From the NCBI RefSeq assembly GCF_036370855.1, contig NC_088111.1:19255501-19319500 (forward strand): a DNA stretch of 64,000 nucleotides, written 5' to 3'. Positions 1-12,821 of the stretch are shown here, in pieces (the stretch's first letter is position 1; the number at the start of each line of letters is the position of its first letter). The notes below the pieces were generated by a model that was not told where the DNA came from, did not search any database, and was given only the letters and a program-made list of their open reading frames with translations. Position numbers and translations under genes: made by a program. Origin of the DNA: Dromaius novaehollandiae. Its lineage: Eukaryota; Chordata; Aves; Casuariiformes; Dromaiidae.

Positions 1-1373
1 CACCCTGATGCAGCAGGGTTGGGTCCACACTGAGCATTTGGCAGAACTGGCTGCTTCTGCCTTTGCTGCTCCAGAGCCTCCGTTCAGGCAGGAGCGAGCA
101 GAGCTCGGCTGTGTGTGCCCCTCTAAGGGAGAGTTGAGCTGGCTGCCTCTGGGACCATGCAGCGAGCGCCTGCAGCCCTGGCAGTGTTTCCTTGTTTGGG
201 AAGTGTGGGAAGCCCAGCAGTGTTTGGAAACTCAGCTGTTACACTCAGCAGGAACCCACCAGTCCCCCACAGGATGGAGGCCTCCACCGGCACCCCTGCA
301 CTGGGTGAGGCTACGTGTCCCCAGAGCTGCCCACTGTGGCGGGGTCCCAGCTCGTAGCAAGGCAGGGATTTTTCCCCTTTGACTGCAGGTTGAGCTTGGC
401 CTGCAGCGAAGTGGTCTGTCTTGCTTCTTCCTACAGGAGTAACACTGAGCTCCTGCTGCCACATGGGTGAGTGAGGGCTGCTTCATGGCTCTGACTAGTG
501 GAGCAGGTCTTGTGCCCTGAGCAGTGCCGCCTCTGCAGGGCTGGGAGAGCTGAAGAGCCCAGGTTGCCCTAAGGAAGCAGGGTTAGAGGGAGACCTTACC
601 TCCATCGTGTCGGCTTAGAAGGCTGTCAGCCTCCTCATTATGACGTTCCCGTATACCACCTCCCCGACACGCACAAGCTGGAGCTTTTCCCAGAGTTGCA
701 GACCTGTGAGAATGGCTTTACTTGCCCACACACCTTGCTTGGGGGGCATGTTATACAACTTATCTACCACCAGCCTTGACACAGATGCACCGGGGGAGCA
801 CAGTGGCCATGGTGCATGGGATACCTGGTGACAGCTACTTAATCACAGTCCCTTCTGCAAGGCATCTCCTGCAGCTGCAAGCAAGGATGTTACTGAAGAG
901 CAGAAGCGATGCCAGAACTAGAATCAGCTCAACGTTGGTGTAGAACCGCAGTCCGATGCAGCCGACATCAACTGGTTCTCAAGGTGAGCTACCGAGATGG
1001 ACAGAAGAAGAAGGACCATTGGCTGGACAAGATTTTTTTTGTTTTTTTTTTTTTTGTCATGATGATAAGGGTCAAGGGTCTTGAAAACTTGAGCTTTTTC
1101 TTGCACATGAACCCGAGAAGGGAAAGGGAGTCCTTGTAACCCTTCATTTCTGGTCACAGGGATAATGCTGACAAAGAATCCTAGATAAAGGTAATTGCCA
1201 GGCAGGTCACTGATGGTGCCTGACCGCCTCACCCAAAGCTCCCCCCACTTCGTCACTTGTCCACCTCAGCTGAGCCTGGATCCATTCACAAGGAAGAGAC
1301 CAGCCTTTGGTGCCCCAAATGGGCCCCATTTCTGACTGGAAGACACACAGCAGTGTGCCCCACAGATAAAAAT
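1..1373. other. Region beyond the MPG 3' end, no gene recognised
   Basis: I see no convincing coding exon, poly(A) signal for a plus-strand gene, or diagnostic repeat here. The only notable element is a T-rich run at 1033-1055 interrupted by one G. In mammals the convergent neighbour of MPG is NPRL3, so its 3' end would be expected on the plus strand at or beyond the left edge. I looked for the conserved NPRL3 C-terminal residues and did not find them. Short open frames here look like chance. Confidence 0.5.
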
Positions 1374-1412
1374 CCCACCACACTTTGTTCATTGTGATAA
1401 AGTACATTTATT
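1374..1412 (-). terminator. MPG: MPG polyadenylation region
   Basis: On the minus strand a canonical AATAAA lies at 1412-1407, about 112 bases after the MPG stop codon. It is followed by a CA-containing cleavage zone at about 1387-1395 and then a GU-rich downstream element, GTGTGGTGGG, at 1383-1374. These three parts have the order and spacing of a standard vertebrate poly(A) site. The 3' UTR is therefore only about 130 bases. Confidence 0.85.
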
Positions 1413-1523
1413 GTTAAAAACTTCCAAGCCATCATCCTGTGCTCACTGCTGCCAGGATACAGCTTGAAGCTGTCATATGGAGAGCAGCTCAAGTCCTGCT
1501 CTTCGGCACCCCTGCAAGACTGG

Positions 1524-1918
1524 TCAGCTGCAAGAGGAGGAGCCCAATGCTGCCATCTCTCTCTCTATCTTCTTGTCAACAACACTCACAAACTTATTCC
1601 CTCTTAAATAAAACCTCAGAGGTTTCTGTGTCCACTCTCCCCTGCTGCCAATACCAATCCTGGCTGTAGCTACCACATCCAGCTCTCCTGGCAGTTCAGG
1701 CCCAGACACTAGCCAAATGGCTGCATCTTGCGTCAGGTCCCTTTGGTCAAAATCCTTATCAATACCAAACGCTTGGCAGAGCTTGGCGGGCCCGCTACAC
1801 AGCTGCCAGTCCTTCAGCGGCTTTGGGGGTCCTTTCCTTGCAGCGCTGCGCAGCTCTCGCATCACGTCTAGAGCCTCAAGAGGCTCCAAAGAGCGAAGTA
1901 AGACTGCAGCCCCTTCCC
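1524..1918 (-). CDS. MPG: MPG last coding exon (C-terminal part of alkyladenine DNA glycosylase)
   Basis: This exon encodes residues 143-273 and ends with TGA at 1526-1524. The acceptor reads TTCTGCACAG, with AG at 1920-1919. The first two bases complete a glycine codon split with the upstream exon (phase 1). The encoded stretch has MPG family landmarks in order: GEGAAVLLRSLEPLE, the LCSGPAKLCQAFGI segment of the DNA-binding and active-site face, FDQRDLTQD, and the C-terminal GEWTQKPLRFYLRG and SVVD motifs. Arg151 lies where human Arg182 contacts DNA. The protein excises alkylated and deaminated purines (3-methyladenine, 7-methylguanine, hypoxanthine, ethenoadenine) in base excision repair in the nucleus. 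The open frame runs on upstream of the acceptor, but that part is intron. The C-terminal tail after SVVD is not family-conserved. Confidence 0.95.
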
Positions 1919-2739
1919 CTGTGCAGAATAAGAACCACGTGTTAGTACAGGGTTGTCTGGCAGTTGGGGACGGGGTAGTTCCCCAGTGCAACTGCAGTGC
2001 TGGTGACCATCTGTAGGACTCAGGGCTGCAGTGGCAGCCAGCTCACACACCTCTCTGTAAGCATGAGCGTCCTGCTGGAGTGACACGCTCTGTTTAAGCA
2101 CATGCCGATTAAGGCTGAGACAGGGGTCAAGACCCTCGGTTTTTAGCCCCAATTCCAGTGGAAGCACTTCAGCTCTGAGCCTGTGGCTCCGCTTAGCTTC
2201 AAGCAGCAGGCTGTGGCATCAGCTGCTAACCCCATGGTCAGCGCACTCCCTTCCCTGGTCTGACCAGCAGTGTCCTGGAGCTCTGTGCCCTTTGCTCGCC
2301 AGTGCTGACTTGGCCTTCCCAAACCCCACTTCTCCGTGTTACTGGGGCTAGCTGACACGCCAAGGCTTGCCAGAGGGCAAGAGGTTTTCTTATGTCAGCA
2401 CAATGCTCAGGAATAAATACACATATGGTTCAGTTTTGGCAGAACTAGCCAAAGCTGCTCCCAAACCCAGTGGATTTATAATAAACGCTTGATTATCAGC
2501 TCTCCAGCTAACACAGGCGAAGAGCAACTAGTCAGGATGCTGCCAGCAGAAAGAGGCAGCTTGCAGAGTTAGGCTGGACAAAGAGAGAGGTGGGAAATAG
2601 CTACAGGCTCCCAAAAAAGAGCCTGTACTGTGAAGCCAGGACAAGCACTAAATCCCCATGCTACTTCTGTAGCTCAAACTCAAGCGCTAGTCATCCTCCT
2701 CCCCCCGCCCCAAAATCCCTTGCTGGTCAGTCAGGCTGT

Positions 2740-4057
2740 CAGACATCCTGGTGAAGTCAGGACAGACACTGTCTGTCTCTCTGTAAAGGAGAATCATGCC
2801 TCACAAACCTGCCAGTGGTCTCTGAAAGACCTGACAAGCAGATAGAAAAGGGTAATGCAGCCAGTAGAGCCTTTCTTAATTTGCAAAAGGCATGGGATAT
2901 GGTCCCTTGCCAAAAGAGCTTGAAGTTAAGCTGCCATCAGGAACAGGGGGGGAAAAAAAAATCCAAGAAACAAAAGAATAATATGAGTGGAGTCACTCTT
3001 CACTGTCCCCTGATCACCAGTAGAGGCCCAGAGGCAGCTCCAGGACTATTTTGCTCAACTCACTGATAGAGGATGTGGGAGATGAGCTGAGTAAAAGGAT
3101 GACAAACTTTGCTTTGAGGTCAAGTTGCTCAGATAAGCAAAAGTAAGGATCAGCTGCAAAGAACTGCTGAAGGGCCTTAAGAAATGGGGTGACTCTTTAA
3201 AAAAAAAAAAAAAGGCTCTTAAATTCATGTAAAAGTACAGACAAAAAAAAAAAAAGAAAAAACACTAACTTCCCACACAAACGATGAATGCTGATGCTCC
3301 CTCCTACCACCCAGGAGTGAGACAACAAGGTTATAAATGGGAAAGAAAAAGAAGAAAAAAACCAAAAAGTCATCTACTTGTTGCCTAGCAGTGTCTCCAA
3401 AAGCAAAATCAGTGTTAACAGGCATTCAGAAAGGACTAGAGAAGATCGCAGGACCTCCCCCCCCACACCCCCAATACGAATTCACAGTGGACCTTCATCT
3501 TTAGTACAGTGCACTGCTCTGGCTCCCTCACAGTAAAGCGTATGGTAGGTCAGGGACGGTACAGAGTGAAAACGAGCATCAGCAAAGGCCCAGAACAGCT
3601 TTTGCACAGGCAAAACTAAATAGACCAGGACTCTTCACACTGGAAAGGAGAAAAACAACAGAGAATGTGGCAAACAGCTATGAAATCATAATTTAAGGTG
3701 AATAAGAAACAGTGGTTCACTGTCTCTCCAACATAACTAATGGTTACTAAAGTAAACCAGCAGCAGGCAGGTTCAGGACAAGCAAAAGTAGGTGTTTCCC
3801 ATACATATGGATGAAGCCACAGCACACATGGCCACAAATCACGTTCAGGCTAGAAGAAACCTCAGGAGGTCTCGTCCAACCTCCTGCGCAAAGCAGGATC
3901 AGCTCTGGGGTCAGGTTACTCAGATGCTGTGGATACTAGACGTTTGTCTGTTCAAAAGCAGTGAGCAGGTCACTGTGGAAGAAAGGTCCACTGAGGGCCG
4001 TTATGGACACCAGCACAATCTCCGGCTCAGGAAATCCCTAAATCACAAACAGCAACT
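2740..4057 (+). mobile_element. Ancient CR1 LINE fragment (reverse transcriptase region to 3' end), split by a nested CR1
   Basis: Several blocks align in order with the 3' half of an old CR1 LINE. A block near 2790 resembles the consensus before the polymerase core. Near 2875-2920 the frame reads AWDMVP, matching the AFDTVP motif of CR1 reverse transcriptase. At 3610-3740 there is the GLFSLEKRR-like block followed by the AAAATCATxAxxxGTG-like block, and at 3750-3800 the tract leading to the FF motif. At 3975-4055 the old CR1 3' UTR resembles that at 29.5 kb. The copy is heavily mutated, with many stops and an A-rich gap at about 3199-3440, so it is a fossil. The alignment is from memory of the consensus, so the edges are approximate. 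Confidence 0.65.
3845..3935 (-). mobile_element. Short CR1 3'-end fragment, nested
   Basis: The segment reads AGAAGAAACCTCAGGAGGTC and then TCCAACCTCCTGC. This is the typical avian CR1 3' end seen in reverse orientation (consensus about GGAAGGGACCT, then TCCAACCCCCTGC, then AGCAGGxxC). It lies inside the older plus-oriented CR1, whose sequence resumes on either side. It was therefore probably inserted later and in the opposite orientation. Confidence 0.7.
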
Positions 4058-7000
4058 TTCACCACATGCTTGCGTCCTCTCTCTCCCCTTGGCATCTGCT
4101 GTGAGACAGGGCACTGGGGTAAAGGGACCCTGAGCTCAACTCAGTGCGGCTGTTCTTACAAACCCACTGAAGTCTCTTTTCTTTGTGCGCATCACCTGCT
4201 AGCCATGGCCACCAGATCATCTTGCACAGCAGGCATCCAGGCACTCAGCCTGTTCGACTGCTCTGAGAAGTTAATTTGGGAGGACTCTCCCTGCTGCACC
4301 GGACAGAGCTATGGCAGAGGGCTCCACTGAGCAAATAAGGTAATACAATCCAGTGCCTGATGGGACAGGACCAACGGGAAAGGAGATTTTTCACAGTGAT
4401 GGCAAATGACCATGGGAACAATCTGTCAAGGGCTTTGGTTGAGTCCTTCTTGAGAGCAGCATCATCACTGTGGTTTAATAAGCCCATTCTAATTCAAATA
4501 GGAATCAGGGGTTACTAATATAAACACCCAATTCTAGGTCTAGCAGTAGGAGCGATGAACATGGCTTTGTGTAATTACATGGTTACAAAGCAAAGAGCTC
4601 AGGACCTTGTGCCAGGGAAGCTCTTGCAGGACAGCGTCCTGGGACAGGCAGTGGCTTTACCATCTCTGACCATGAGATGCAAGGCCAGCGAGTGTCATGT
4701 CAGCAGAGAAGACCTTTCTGTGCTGAAGGATGAAGAACACTGCTGCCTCCTCTCCAAGGTGATTTATCGCCCTGTCGAACGCCTTAGGAAATGCCAGCTC
4801 CCCACAGTCCCTGCGACCAGCTGCTCCCCCGACTCCAGTGACAGGGAAGCAGAGGTGCAGCTGTGAATGCAGAAATTGTCCCTTGACAAGAAACGCCAGC
4901 CTAAGTGGGACATAAACACTTCCTTGGGGTTTTCCACTAGAAAACGGGGGAGGTCTTCTCACGACCCTGCGTGGGTGAGCAGAGCTTGGTAAAGCAGTCT
5001 GTGTGCTGCCCTACACAGCACCCCTTGTGCTGGGGCCACCCACGGCATTCCTCCCTTCCAGCATCTGCATGCACGGTGATGCCGCCCCGCAAGAATCTCC
5101 TCTCCCTCTCCAGCCTCAAACATCTGGAGCCATGTTCAAGCCTGGCAAAATCTTTTTCTTAGATAGATCCCCCAGGGCCTACAGTTTCTAAAAATACAAT
5201 CTATCTCATATTTTGTACAAGTCCCACACTAAATTACCCTCCTGGGCTCCCAGCTGAGTATATCAAGTGAGAGCTTGATTTCTTGCTTTTGAGGTGTGTC
5301 TATTGCCTTGAACCTGTACAGAGCCCCTGCTGCCCTCAACACACTCGGTGAAGTCAACAGACTCATTTCCAACAGCTGTCGGCAATCTGTGTCCAGGCAC
5401 TCCCTTCTCTAACGAAGGGGATTGATGTTAACCTGGCAGCCAAAAGCAGCTCCTCTGCGCTACAGTGCTTTAGAGCTCAAAGGTCATTTAAGATTTTTAA
5501 GAACATACTGCATGTCCTAATTCTGCTTTTCATCCATGCACAGAGGAACATCCTTTGCTTAGGGATGATGTCTCACTCGCCAGTAACAACTGTGGGATGC
5601 TGCGCAATTGCTAGTTACACTACTTGCCTTCATCCCTCACGAATGCAAGTGGAAACTGTAGCTACACTTGAACTAAATTGAGTCCTTGGGAGTTCACGTG
5701 AAGCAATACAAGCATTCAGACAAACTACACGTGCTCCCAGAGTATCTGCACAGCAGAGGCAGGAGGTACGTACCTGGCACTGCTGCCTCCAGCTGCTCTT
5801 TGTGCGTTTCCAACAGAAAGTTTTCACGATGTTTCTGGCTGTGTGCAACACGGACGCCTCTGCTGCTCTGAGTCAGCAGCCTCTGAATATGTGAGCATCA
5901 GCACAGAGCTTTGGGAAGAGGTGAAGAGAGCAGGCAGAATACATGGCCACGAGTGCAGGGCTGCCATGATGAGCCTTGCCTTCTTGGGCCCTCCTGCCAC
6001 CCATGGGCTGGTCCAGGTCCTGCTAAGTACACTTGCACCTTGGAAGTTTTGCTTTAATTCCTAAAGAGTAATTGAATCTCTCCAGCTCACTCCTGCCTGC
6101 CGGAGTGCTCGACCATCCTTCCTCCCTCTCCACAGCCTGCAGGAGTCAGCTCTCCGGGTTATCTGGCTTCCGTAGCTGCCTGACATGGATGTGGCCAGTG
6201 AGATGCCAACAGCAGCAGTGCTGCACGAGCCCCGTGTTCCCATCCAGAGATGCTGGCTACTTACCCCTCATGCCTAACAGAGCAACTTCATATAATGAGT
6301 AGAGTTCAGAGCTGAAAACTGGGGTCTAACAAGGCAGACGCTAGTTCTCTCCCAGTGCAGCTAGAAATCATAAAATGATAGGGAAGTCCCACACCCGCAT
6401 TGTGCGGCTTGCTGCTCCTTCCCTGGAACGGCTCCAGCTCTCATTCTTGGAAACAGCTCTTGGCCGCCAGAGAGAAGAAAATTCTCTCCTCTCTCCACCC
6501 ATCTGACTCACTACTCCCAAAACCCTTCCTTCAAAGTCCTAGCCCAGGAACCGAAAGTTACGGGGAAGTCCATGCTGTGTGACACTGGGTCTGGGTAGAG
6601 AATCACCGGGATCCTGATTTTAATAGCTATTACTTCAGATATGTCAACAAAACACTCAGATTGGCCAACTCCGGAAGAATAAATCACAGGAAAGCCAAAG
6701 AGAAGAAATGCCATTGACATGGCATTTACTGTCTTCCTGAAGTGAAGGAAGCCCGATGTCCCTCAGCCCTCGGGAAGGCTGTTTGTGCTCAGATTATTTT
6801 GCTGTTGCCAGGATACACTGTAGGACTCATGCACACTGAAAGACATCTGTAATATTTTTCTATAAACTTTTCTTCCTCTTTCACCTATGATTTCTCCAAC
6901 AGCAGTTACATACTTCCATAACAATATACTGATGCACTGTATGCATGCAGTAGAATTGGACCCAGCGGTGGGATGGCCTCTCACAGGTAAAATCCCACGT

Positions 7001-10000
7001 GGTGCTGCTTTAGCTTGGTGATGTGCGCACAGATTTCCACTTCCCCAGTGACAGAATATTTGACACCACCCTTCATCTCCTTATGATTTTATGAATGTGA
7101 AGATAGAGTCAAGAGAAACGGAAATACAAAAATGTGAAGTCCACTGAACACTCTTAACAGCCAATATCTCAACTTCTTGCTCCAATAGAAAAAGTAGCAA
7201 AGCAACAGGCTACAGCTGAAGTGCTTTTGGTGTCTGTGGGCAGCATTGATCTGGGCTGAGGACATACCGGGCTGAGGACATGTTGCCTATGACCTGACCT
7301 GAATTACAGTCGTGGTGTCCCTCAAGGTTAAAATTTTGTTGTAGCTGCTCTACCAAGCGCCTCTGCCAGCACAGCTTCGCTGGTGATGCACCTTTTCCCA
7401 AACCTGAGTGACACTGCAGAACCTTTATTCCACTTGCTATTAAAACAGACAATGCTGCAAGGTTATGTATCAAAACGAGGGAGCTGTAAAGGGCCGGAGT
7501 TCCCTGTGCCAAACATCCCCTTCTTGACAAAGCTCAGTCGAGTGGAGCAAGTGGGAGAAGCATATAAAGCTTTACACTTCTCTTACAGACCTCATATCCT
7601 GAGCTGATTAAGCGCCAAGAAGGCCCCAGCATGATTCAAATCAGTGTTTGGCTGCTTTTTAAAATGAAGTCTGCTGCAATGGTCCAATCCATGCTGCTTG
7701 CCAGGTCCCAACAGCGTGTGCGTCTGGGACAGGCCCTGTGCAGCATTTACGCCAAGAAGGTAGGGAAAGAGAGGCAACACAGGGACAGCACAGCACTTTG
7801 ATCTCTCTCCAGTAAAAAGGCTGCTGCTTTTATTCAGCCAGCAGCTCCAAATCAGCACTCTGGTCACTCAGCTCAAGAGCCTGAGAAGCAGCAGGAGAGC
7901 CGTCACTGCTGGTACTGAAGAGGATGTCCTGGTTCTCCTAACTGCTTCCCCTCGTCCCACAAGGATCCTATAATTTAAGCGGCACAAGGGCTTGCTTACC
8001 CCACAAAACTAGATAGCTTTATCTGAGCCAGCACAGTTACAGCAGTACAAGCTCTGCAGCAGGGACACGGAGAACGCTGGGGAAAACCAGTGCTTAACAC
8101 AGTATGACTGTTTCAACACAGAAAGGGCATTTCCAACCCAAGGGTGCAGATCTCACTTGTGCAACCGGCAAACACAACCACCGGATCTGAAACACCAAGG
8201 CAGGATATTGTGGCGGGGGCAGAACTAAGGCTGCGAAGCAGAATATCTGCTGGACATTTCCTCCTCTGCCCCAACCCTGCAGAGTACAGATAACTCATAT
8301 CAAGACCCCAGAATCCAAAGCTTCCCTTCTGACCACTTACTGCCCTAAGCGAGTAATTAGTTACCTAAAAGTCAGCTGTGCAAAGAGAAATAAATCATTT
8401 TTAGAGCTCGGGGTCAGATAGTCTTGGTGCCCAACACCAGCCAGAGCACAAAGACTTCCAGGCCCTGCCTTACCACTCACTGCCTCAGCCTCTGTCCCCA
8501 TGTCACCACGTCAGCACCGCGGGGAGGATCAAGAGGCTGCGTTCATCTCTTTTTAAAGCACGGGAAGGTCCTGGTAAGACAGGTAGTAAATTAGCAGCAA
8601 TAAATTAGTTCTGTTTTTACAGAATATTTTCTCTCTGCTTTAGTACGTTGAGACCCGCTGCCTTGGGCGTTCCTTAGGGAACAGCGAGTCTGACAGCATT
8701 CAGGGGAGCCTGTTTTTCTAAGACAACAAGGAGGACATAAGAGACTAAAAATGGAGCTAAGAGCTCTGCTAAACTTCCTCAAATTCCCAAACAGCCATAC
8801 CTTCACAGATTTGTCTTGTAGCTATTTAAAAAGAGGGATATAAAGTGTTTTTGTTGGCTGCAATCACGGAGAAAGCAAAGAGATCCCAGAGGCATTGCCT
8901 GAAGCACTATGAAAGAAAGTTTCTTAGTATTCTCCCTATCCTGGGCAAATTTAGGGATTTCTGTCTGTACGGGAAACTTAGCTCCCCCTTTGGAGAAGAA
9001 ATTAAAAAAAAGCTATTCATCTGGAAACAGCCAGGATTACCCTGATATGGGAACAGATCTGCGCTTTGCTATGGAGTAAGACAGCAGTCAGGGAAGAGAA
9101 CTTGCTCAGTAAACTTTGGTCTTACAGTTTCTCAGATCTAACAGCAACGCCTGTTGTTTTTGGGGGAATTTCTGAGGAATTCTCAACTGTTAACTACAGA
9201 TAAAATATTTGCTCCGCTATACAGAAGTGTTTGGAAAGGCAGAGCCCAACCTTTGTTTCCACTGCTAATCTTTTAGTGGAGATCAAAGATTTTAGTTTTT
9301 CATCCTTATTATTCTGATCAAGAACAAGGCGAGTGCAGCACATGTGTGCTCCAGAAACTTTCTGTGTTAAAAAAAGGAGGGGAGGAGAATGGGGTCATTT
9401 GTCATTTCTTCTTGGTAACTTGACTGGTGATGGAAAAAGAAAGCACTATGCCAGGATAGTTTAACTTAACTGCAGTTCTCAAACTCCTTCCACCCTTAAC
9501 TATCTTCACACATACACAAAAAAAATCTCCTAAAATCTGGGTCCCAGACAGTCAGGGATTTTGTCTCAGTTTTCCTGATTTTTATTCTCCAGTCCATCTT
9601 TCTGAGAATTCATCTGTGATTTTTAGTTTGTGCTAGCTTTAATAAATCACCTCAAACCACAACAGATCTCAGTTAAAACTAGGTGCTTGCTCCAACAGAA
9701 TCTCCAGAAACAAAAGCTTTGCTAAAAATGATGTATGATTGCAAGAGGAGTTTAAGGCAATCTGCCCAGTGGCCAAACAGAAACATCATCTTTCAAGAAA
9801 GAGTCATTTGGAGAATCTCTGAGAACTGGCTGTCAGGGACGCACCTGTTGTAGAAGACACTATACACATAGCCATCTGCTGAAATCAACCTCAAGTTTTC
9901 CTCTAATTCTCACATCATTCAGTCCGAACTTTGCTAATGCACAGGTCGAAGTCAAAATGGCTCAAGGCTAGAAACAGGGTCACTCTGTATTTGTTTGAAG

Positions 10001-10189
10001 ACCATCAGGGAACCCACAAAAGACCTTTACCCTCTTCCCTTCTCAGCGCCTCCAATTTGCTACCCCACCACTACCATATGGTATTTCCAGATGCAAACCC
10101 CAACTCTTATATAAAGCAAATTGCACTGCTGTCTTGAAATCTGTGTGCATGCCTAGTCTTGTTCTCCTCCTCCTCTCCATCTACAGAAA

Positions 10190-10370
10190 GATACAACAGA
10201 ACTGGAAGTGATTCAGTGACAGGCAACCAGGATCATCAAAGTTATGCACTGGCTTTGGAGGGGAAGCCTACGGAAGGAAAAACTAAATAGACTTGAAATC
10301 TTCAGCCTGGAAGACAGCTGAGAGGGAGATATGAAAGATCCAGGGAGATCACAGGAGGCAGAAGATGATG
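10190..10370 (+). mobile_element. Degenerate CR1 fragment
   Basis: Sequence around 10284-10310 (AAATAGACTTGAAATCTTCA, then GCCTGGAAGACAGCTGAGAG) matches the CR1 block encoding LGLFSLEKRRLRGDLI. The block that precedes it, around 10215-10245, resembles the AAxATGATCAxGGG tract of the consensus. It is a short, old fragment with no open frame. Edges are approximate. Confidence 0.55.
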
Positions 10371-12616
10371 TATGGGAATGGATGTAATCATCCCACAGTC
10401 TCTGCTGTTTAACTCCTGGTGCTCTGCAGCTACACACGGCCTAAATCCAAGCGAAGTGCAGTCTGGCTCTGGGACATCACCGGGAATGTGTCCTTTGAAA
10501 AGGAAAAGGATTTAGTGTTCTCTCAGTAATTTGTGCTTCTGTCTTCCTGAGTGACACTCTCAAGAATTATGTTGTTCATATTCTTTTTATAATCTCCTGG
10601 TCAGTCACTCAGCCTTTCAGGTTTTAATGGCATTTCCAGAGAGACCTTGAAGTACCTAAGTATTACATCAATTAAATTCTGTGCACAAAGATGATGAAAA
10701 CAGACACATCAGAAAATCATGCTATAAGGGACCCAGCTAAGGGACCAAGCTAAGCTACAACAGACATTATATTTTAACAATACTCTGATGTGGCTGATTT
10801 CACAAAGGACTAAACTCATGTTTTTTTCAGTGAAAATTACCCTGTGTTTTCTGCATGGCCACAGCAAGTCAAAACAAAATTCCCAAGATCTGTCACATAT
10901 CCAGAAAAACAAACACTTCTGCCTTCTCCCAAGGTGGGCAAATGCAACCACAAAAGATGACTTCCTCAATCTTCCTTCAGACTGAACAACAGGACAAGCT
11001 TCTTCTCTATCTAGGCTAAGATGGGCAAAGCATCTCAGATAGAAGATGCTTCCTCAAATTCTTTCTTTCAACATATTGGCACACGGGCAACTAAGCTGAA
11101 GGAATAACTTCTGCTTATGTAGATGCATCCAGTGATATACAACGTGCACAACTATGCTATTTACTTCAGTGTGTTCCTGACAAAGCTGGTAGTGAAAGCT
11201 GTACTTTGGGTGAGCAAAGCTGCAGCAATAACAGGCTAATGGAGAATAAGCTTCTAACAAAAATCAAACTAATTCCATCACAGCAGTGAGCTCTTTGGCT
11301 CATTTCTTACAAAGCTAAACACAGGGGCGTAAGGGGAAATTTCCCAAAGTTCAAAGAAATCTTTTTACAATTCAAAGGCTAAGCATCTTTTTTTTAATAA
11401 TACTTATTACTCCTAATATTTTAAACACTAAAAATTGCATCCTGAAGAACGACCCGCTCTGCTTTTGTTATCTGAACAGGTTTGGCAGGGAGGTAGTAAT
11501 GAAATCCACATGTGTTCATCCATCAGACACCAGACTTCCATTTAGGAAGACAGGCTCTTCCCCCACAACATAACCTGGCACTGTTTTTCTGCTTGGCTGT
11601 TGTCCAAAGGCCAAAACCTGAGGATTCATGATCACTGTTATAACATTTGCTTTCCACTTAGGAATACACAAGCAATTCTTTTTTTCCGAGCTGTATCTTT
11701 GAACTGGTGAAAAAGAAGAGAATCTTCTTTGAGATTTTTCAAGCTAAATGAATATTTGTTGTAAGAAATACATCCTGCCATTTCACAATGTCTATGTAAC
11801 CAATAACTTTACAACAAGGAAAACTGTCATTCTTAGAGGAAGGCAGAAAAAATAGGTTTAAAAGTAAAACATGCTTGTAAAGAGGAGCTGTGGAAGGAGA
11901 GTGTCAGTAAATGCCAGAATCATTGGAGATCTTCCCCACCAGTGCCCACCCCAGCTCCCTTCTTCATGAGGGGTGGATTACATTATCTTGAGAATGATAA
12001 AACAAGATTGAAGATTCTGCAACGGTGAGTTTGTTTAAGATACAGCAAAGCACCTAAAATGCTCCTGTAGTAACTCCTTGCCTAAGCTTAGGACATCTCA
12101 GACCTTTTTGTTTTCCCCAACATTTACAGCCTCTGAGGATAAAGGTAAGCGACAGAAGACTTTCTTGTCATGACAACAGACAGCAAGATTTAGGCTCTTA
12201 CTAGACTGCAAATTTATTTCTAAACAATAACCTACAAAGATCAAAGTTTGTTGAATCACATGAATAAGGCAGCAGCTCAGGTCATCAAAACCAAGACCTC
12301 CATCCTGTTCCCCCTTTAAATTCCAGTTCTGGATCTATTTTCATGTCTAGATGGCTCATACAGCTCCCAGCTGGGACCAAACCCCCATCTGACTAGTCAC
12401 TGTGAAGCCAGAGATGGGACCTGCTTGTAATATTTAAAGCTCACATGTTGTCCACAGCTTCATGCTTAATTCAGGTCCCAAGGAAAAGATTATGGCAGCA
12501 AGTCACTGACTTCACAGAGCCTGTTAGGAACTCACAAGTGGCTGTAACAGGGTGAGCGTAGCTAGAAACGCCAACCCCCTGCTGCAGGAATTACACCTCT
12601 TCCAGTCTCAGCTTAC

Positions 12617-12821
12617 CTTGGCTGGAAATATTCATGCAGAAATGAATCCCGTAGATCTGATATACATACAACGTTCCTGGTTTCATGAACATGGCGGTGT
12701 TTCGCTGGGTTTGCTTCCCACCCTTGGAGTGGGAAGCCTCATCTTCCCCACCCAGATAAGCTTCTGTTTCAACAATCCTCCCCCGGAGTTCTCTGCCATC
12801 AGGAAATCTGCGAACTAAAAT
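12617..12821 (-). CDS. MPG: MPG middle coding exon (catalytic core)
   Basis: This 205-base exon encodes residues 75-142 plus the first base of codon 143. The acceptor is TATTTCAG and the donor AAG/GTAAGC. It carries the heart of the active site. By alignment to human MPG (constant offset of 31) the key residues are all present: Glu94 (human Glu125, general base activating water), Tyr96 (Tyr127), His105 (His136), Tyr128 (Tyr159), Tyr131 (Tyr162, the residue inserted into the helix in place of the flipped nucleotide) and Asn138 (Asn169). Motifs in order are [21 protein letters not shown], the EDEASHS segment, and [11 protein letters not shown] running into CMNISSQ. A Gln replaces the human Ile at position 129. 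The gene therefore appears catalytically intact. Confidence 0.97.

Larger units (their letters stand above)
1919..12616 (-). other. MPG: MPG intron between the second and third coding exons
   Basis: This intron of about 10.7 kb is bounded by GTAAGC at 12616-12611 and by AG at 1920-1919, both on the minus strand. It contains an ancient plus-oriented CR1 (about 2740-4057) with a second CR1 inside it, another CR1 fragment near 10.2-10.37 kb, and A-rich tracts at about 3199-3255. A short imperfect direct repeat, GGGCTGAGGACAT, occurs twice at about 7253-7280. I saw no other coding exon. Open frames of 60-110 codons throughout look like chance. Confidence 0.85.

Noticed and set aside
1-1373. Possible 3' end of NPRL3 on the plus strand
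   Set aside because: Expected by synteny, but no stretch resembling the conserved NPRL3 C-terminus and no plus-strand AATAAA could be found.
7249-7285. Tandem-like GGGCTGAGGACAT repeat
   Set aside because: Only two short imperfect copies, probably a local slippage duplication of no evident function.
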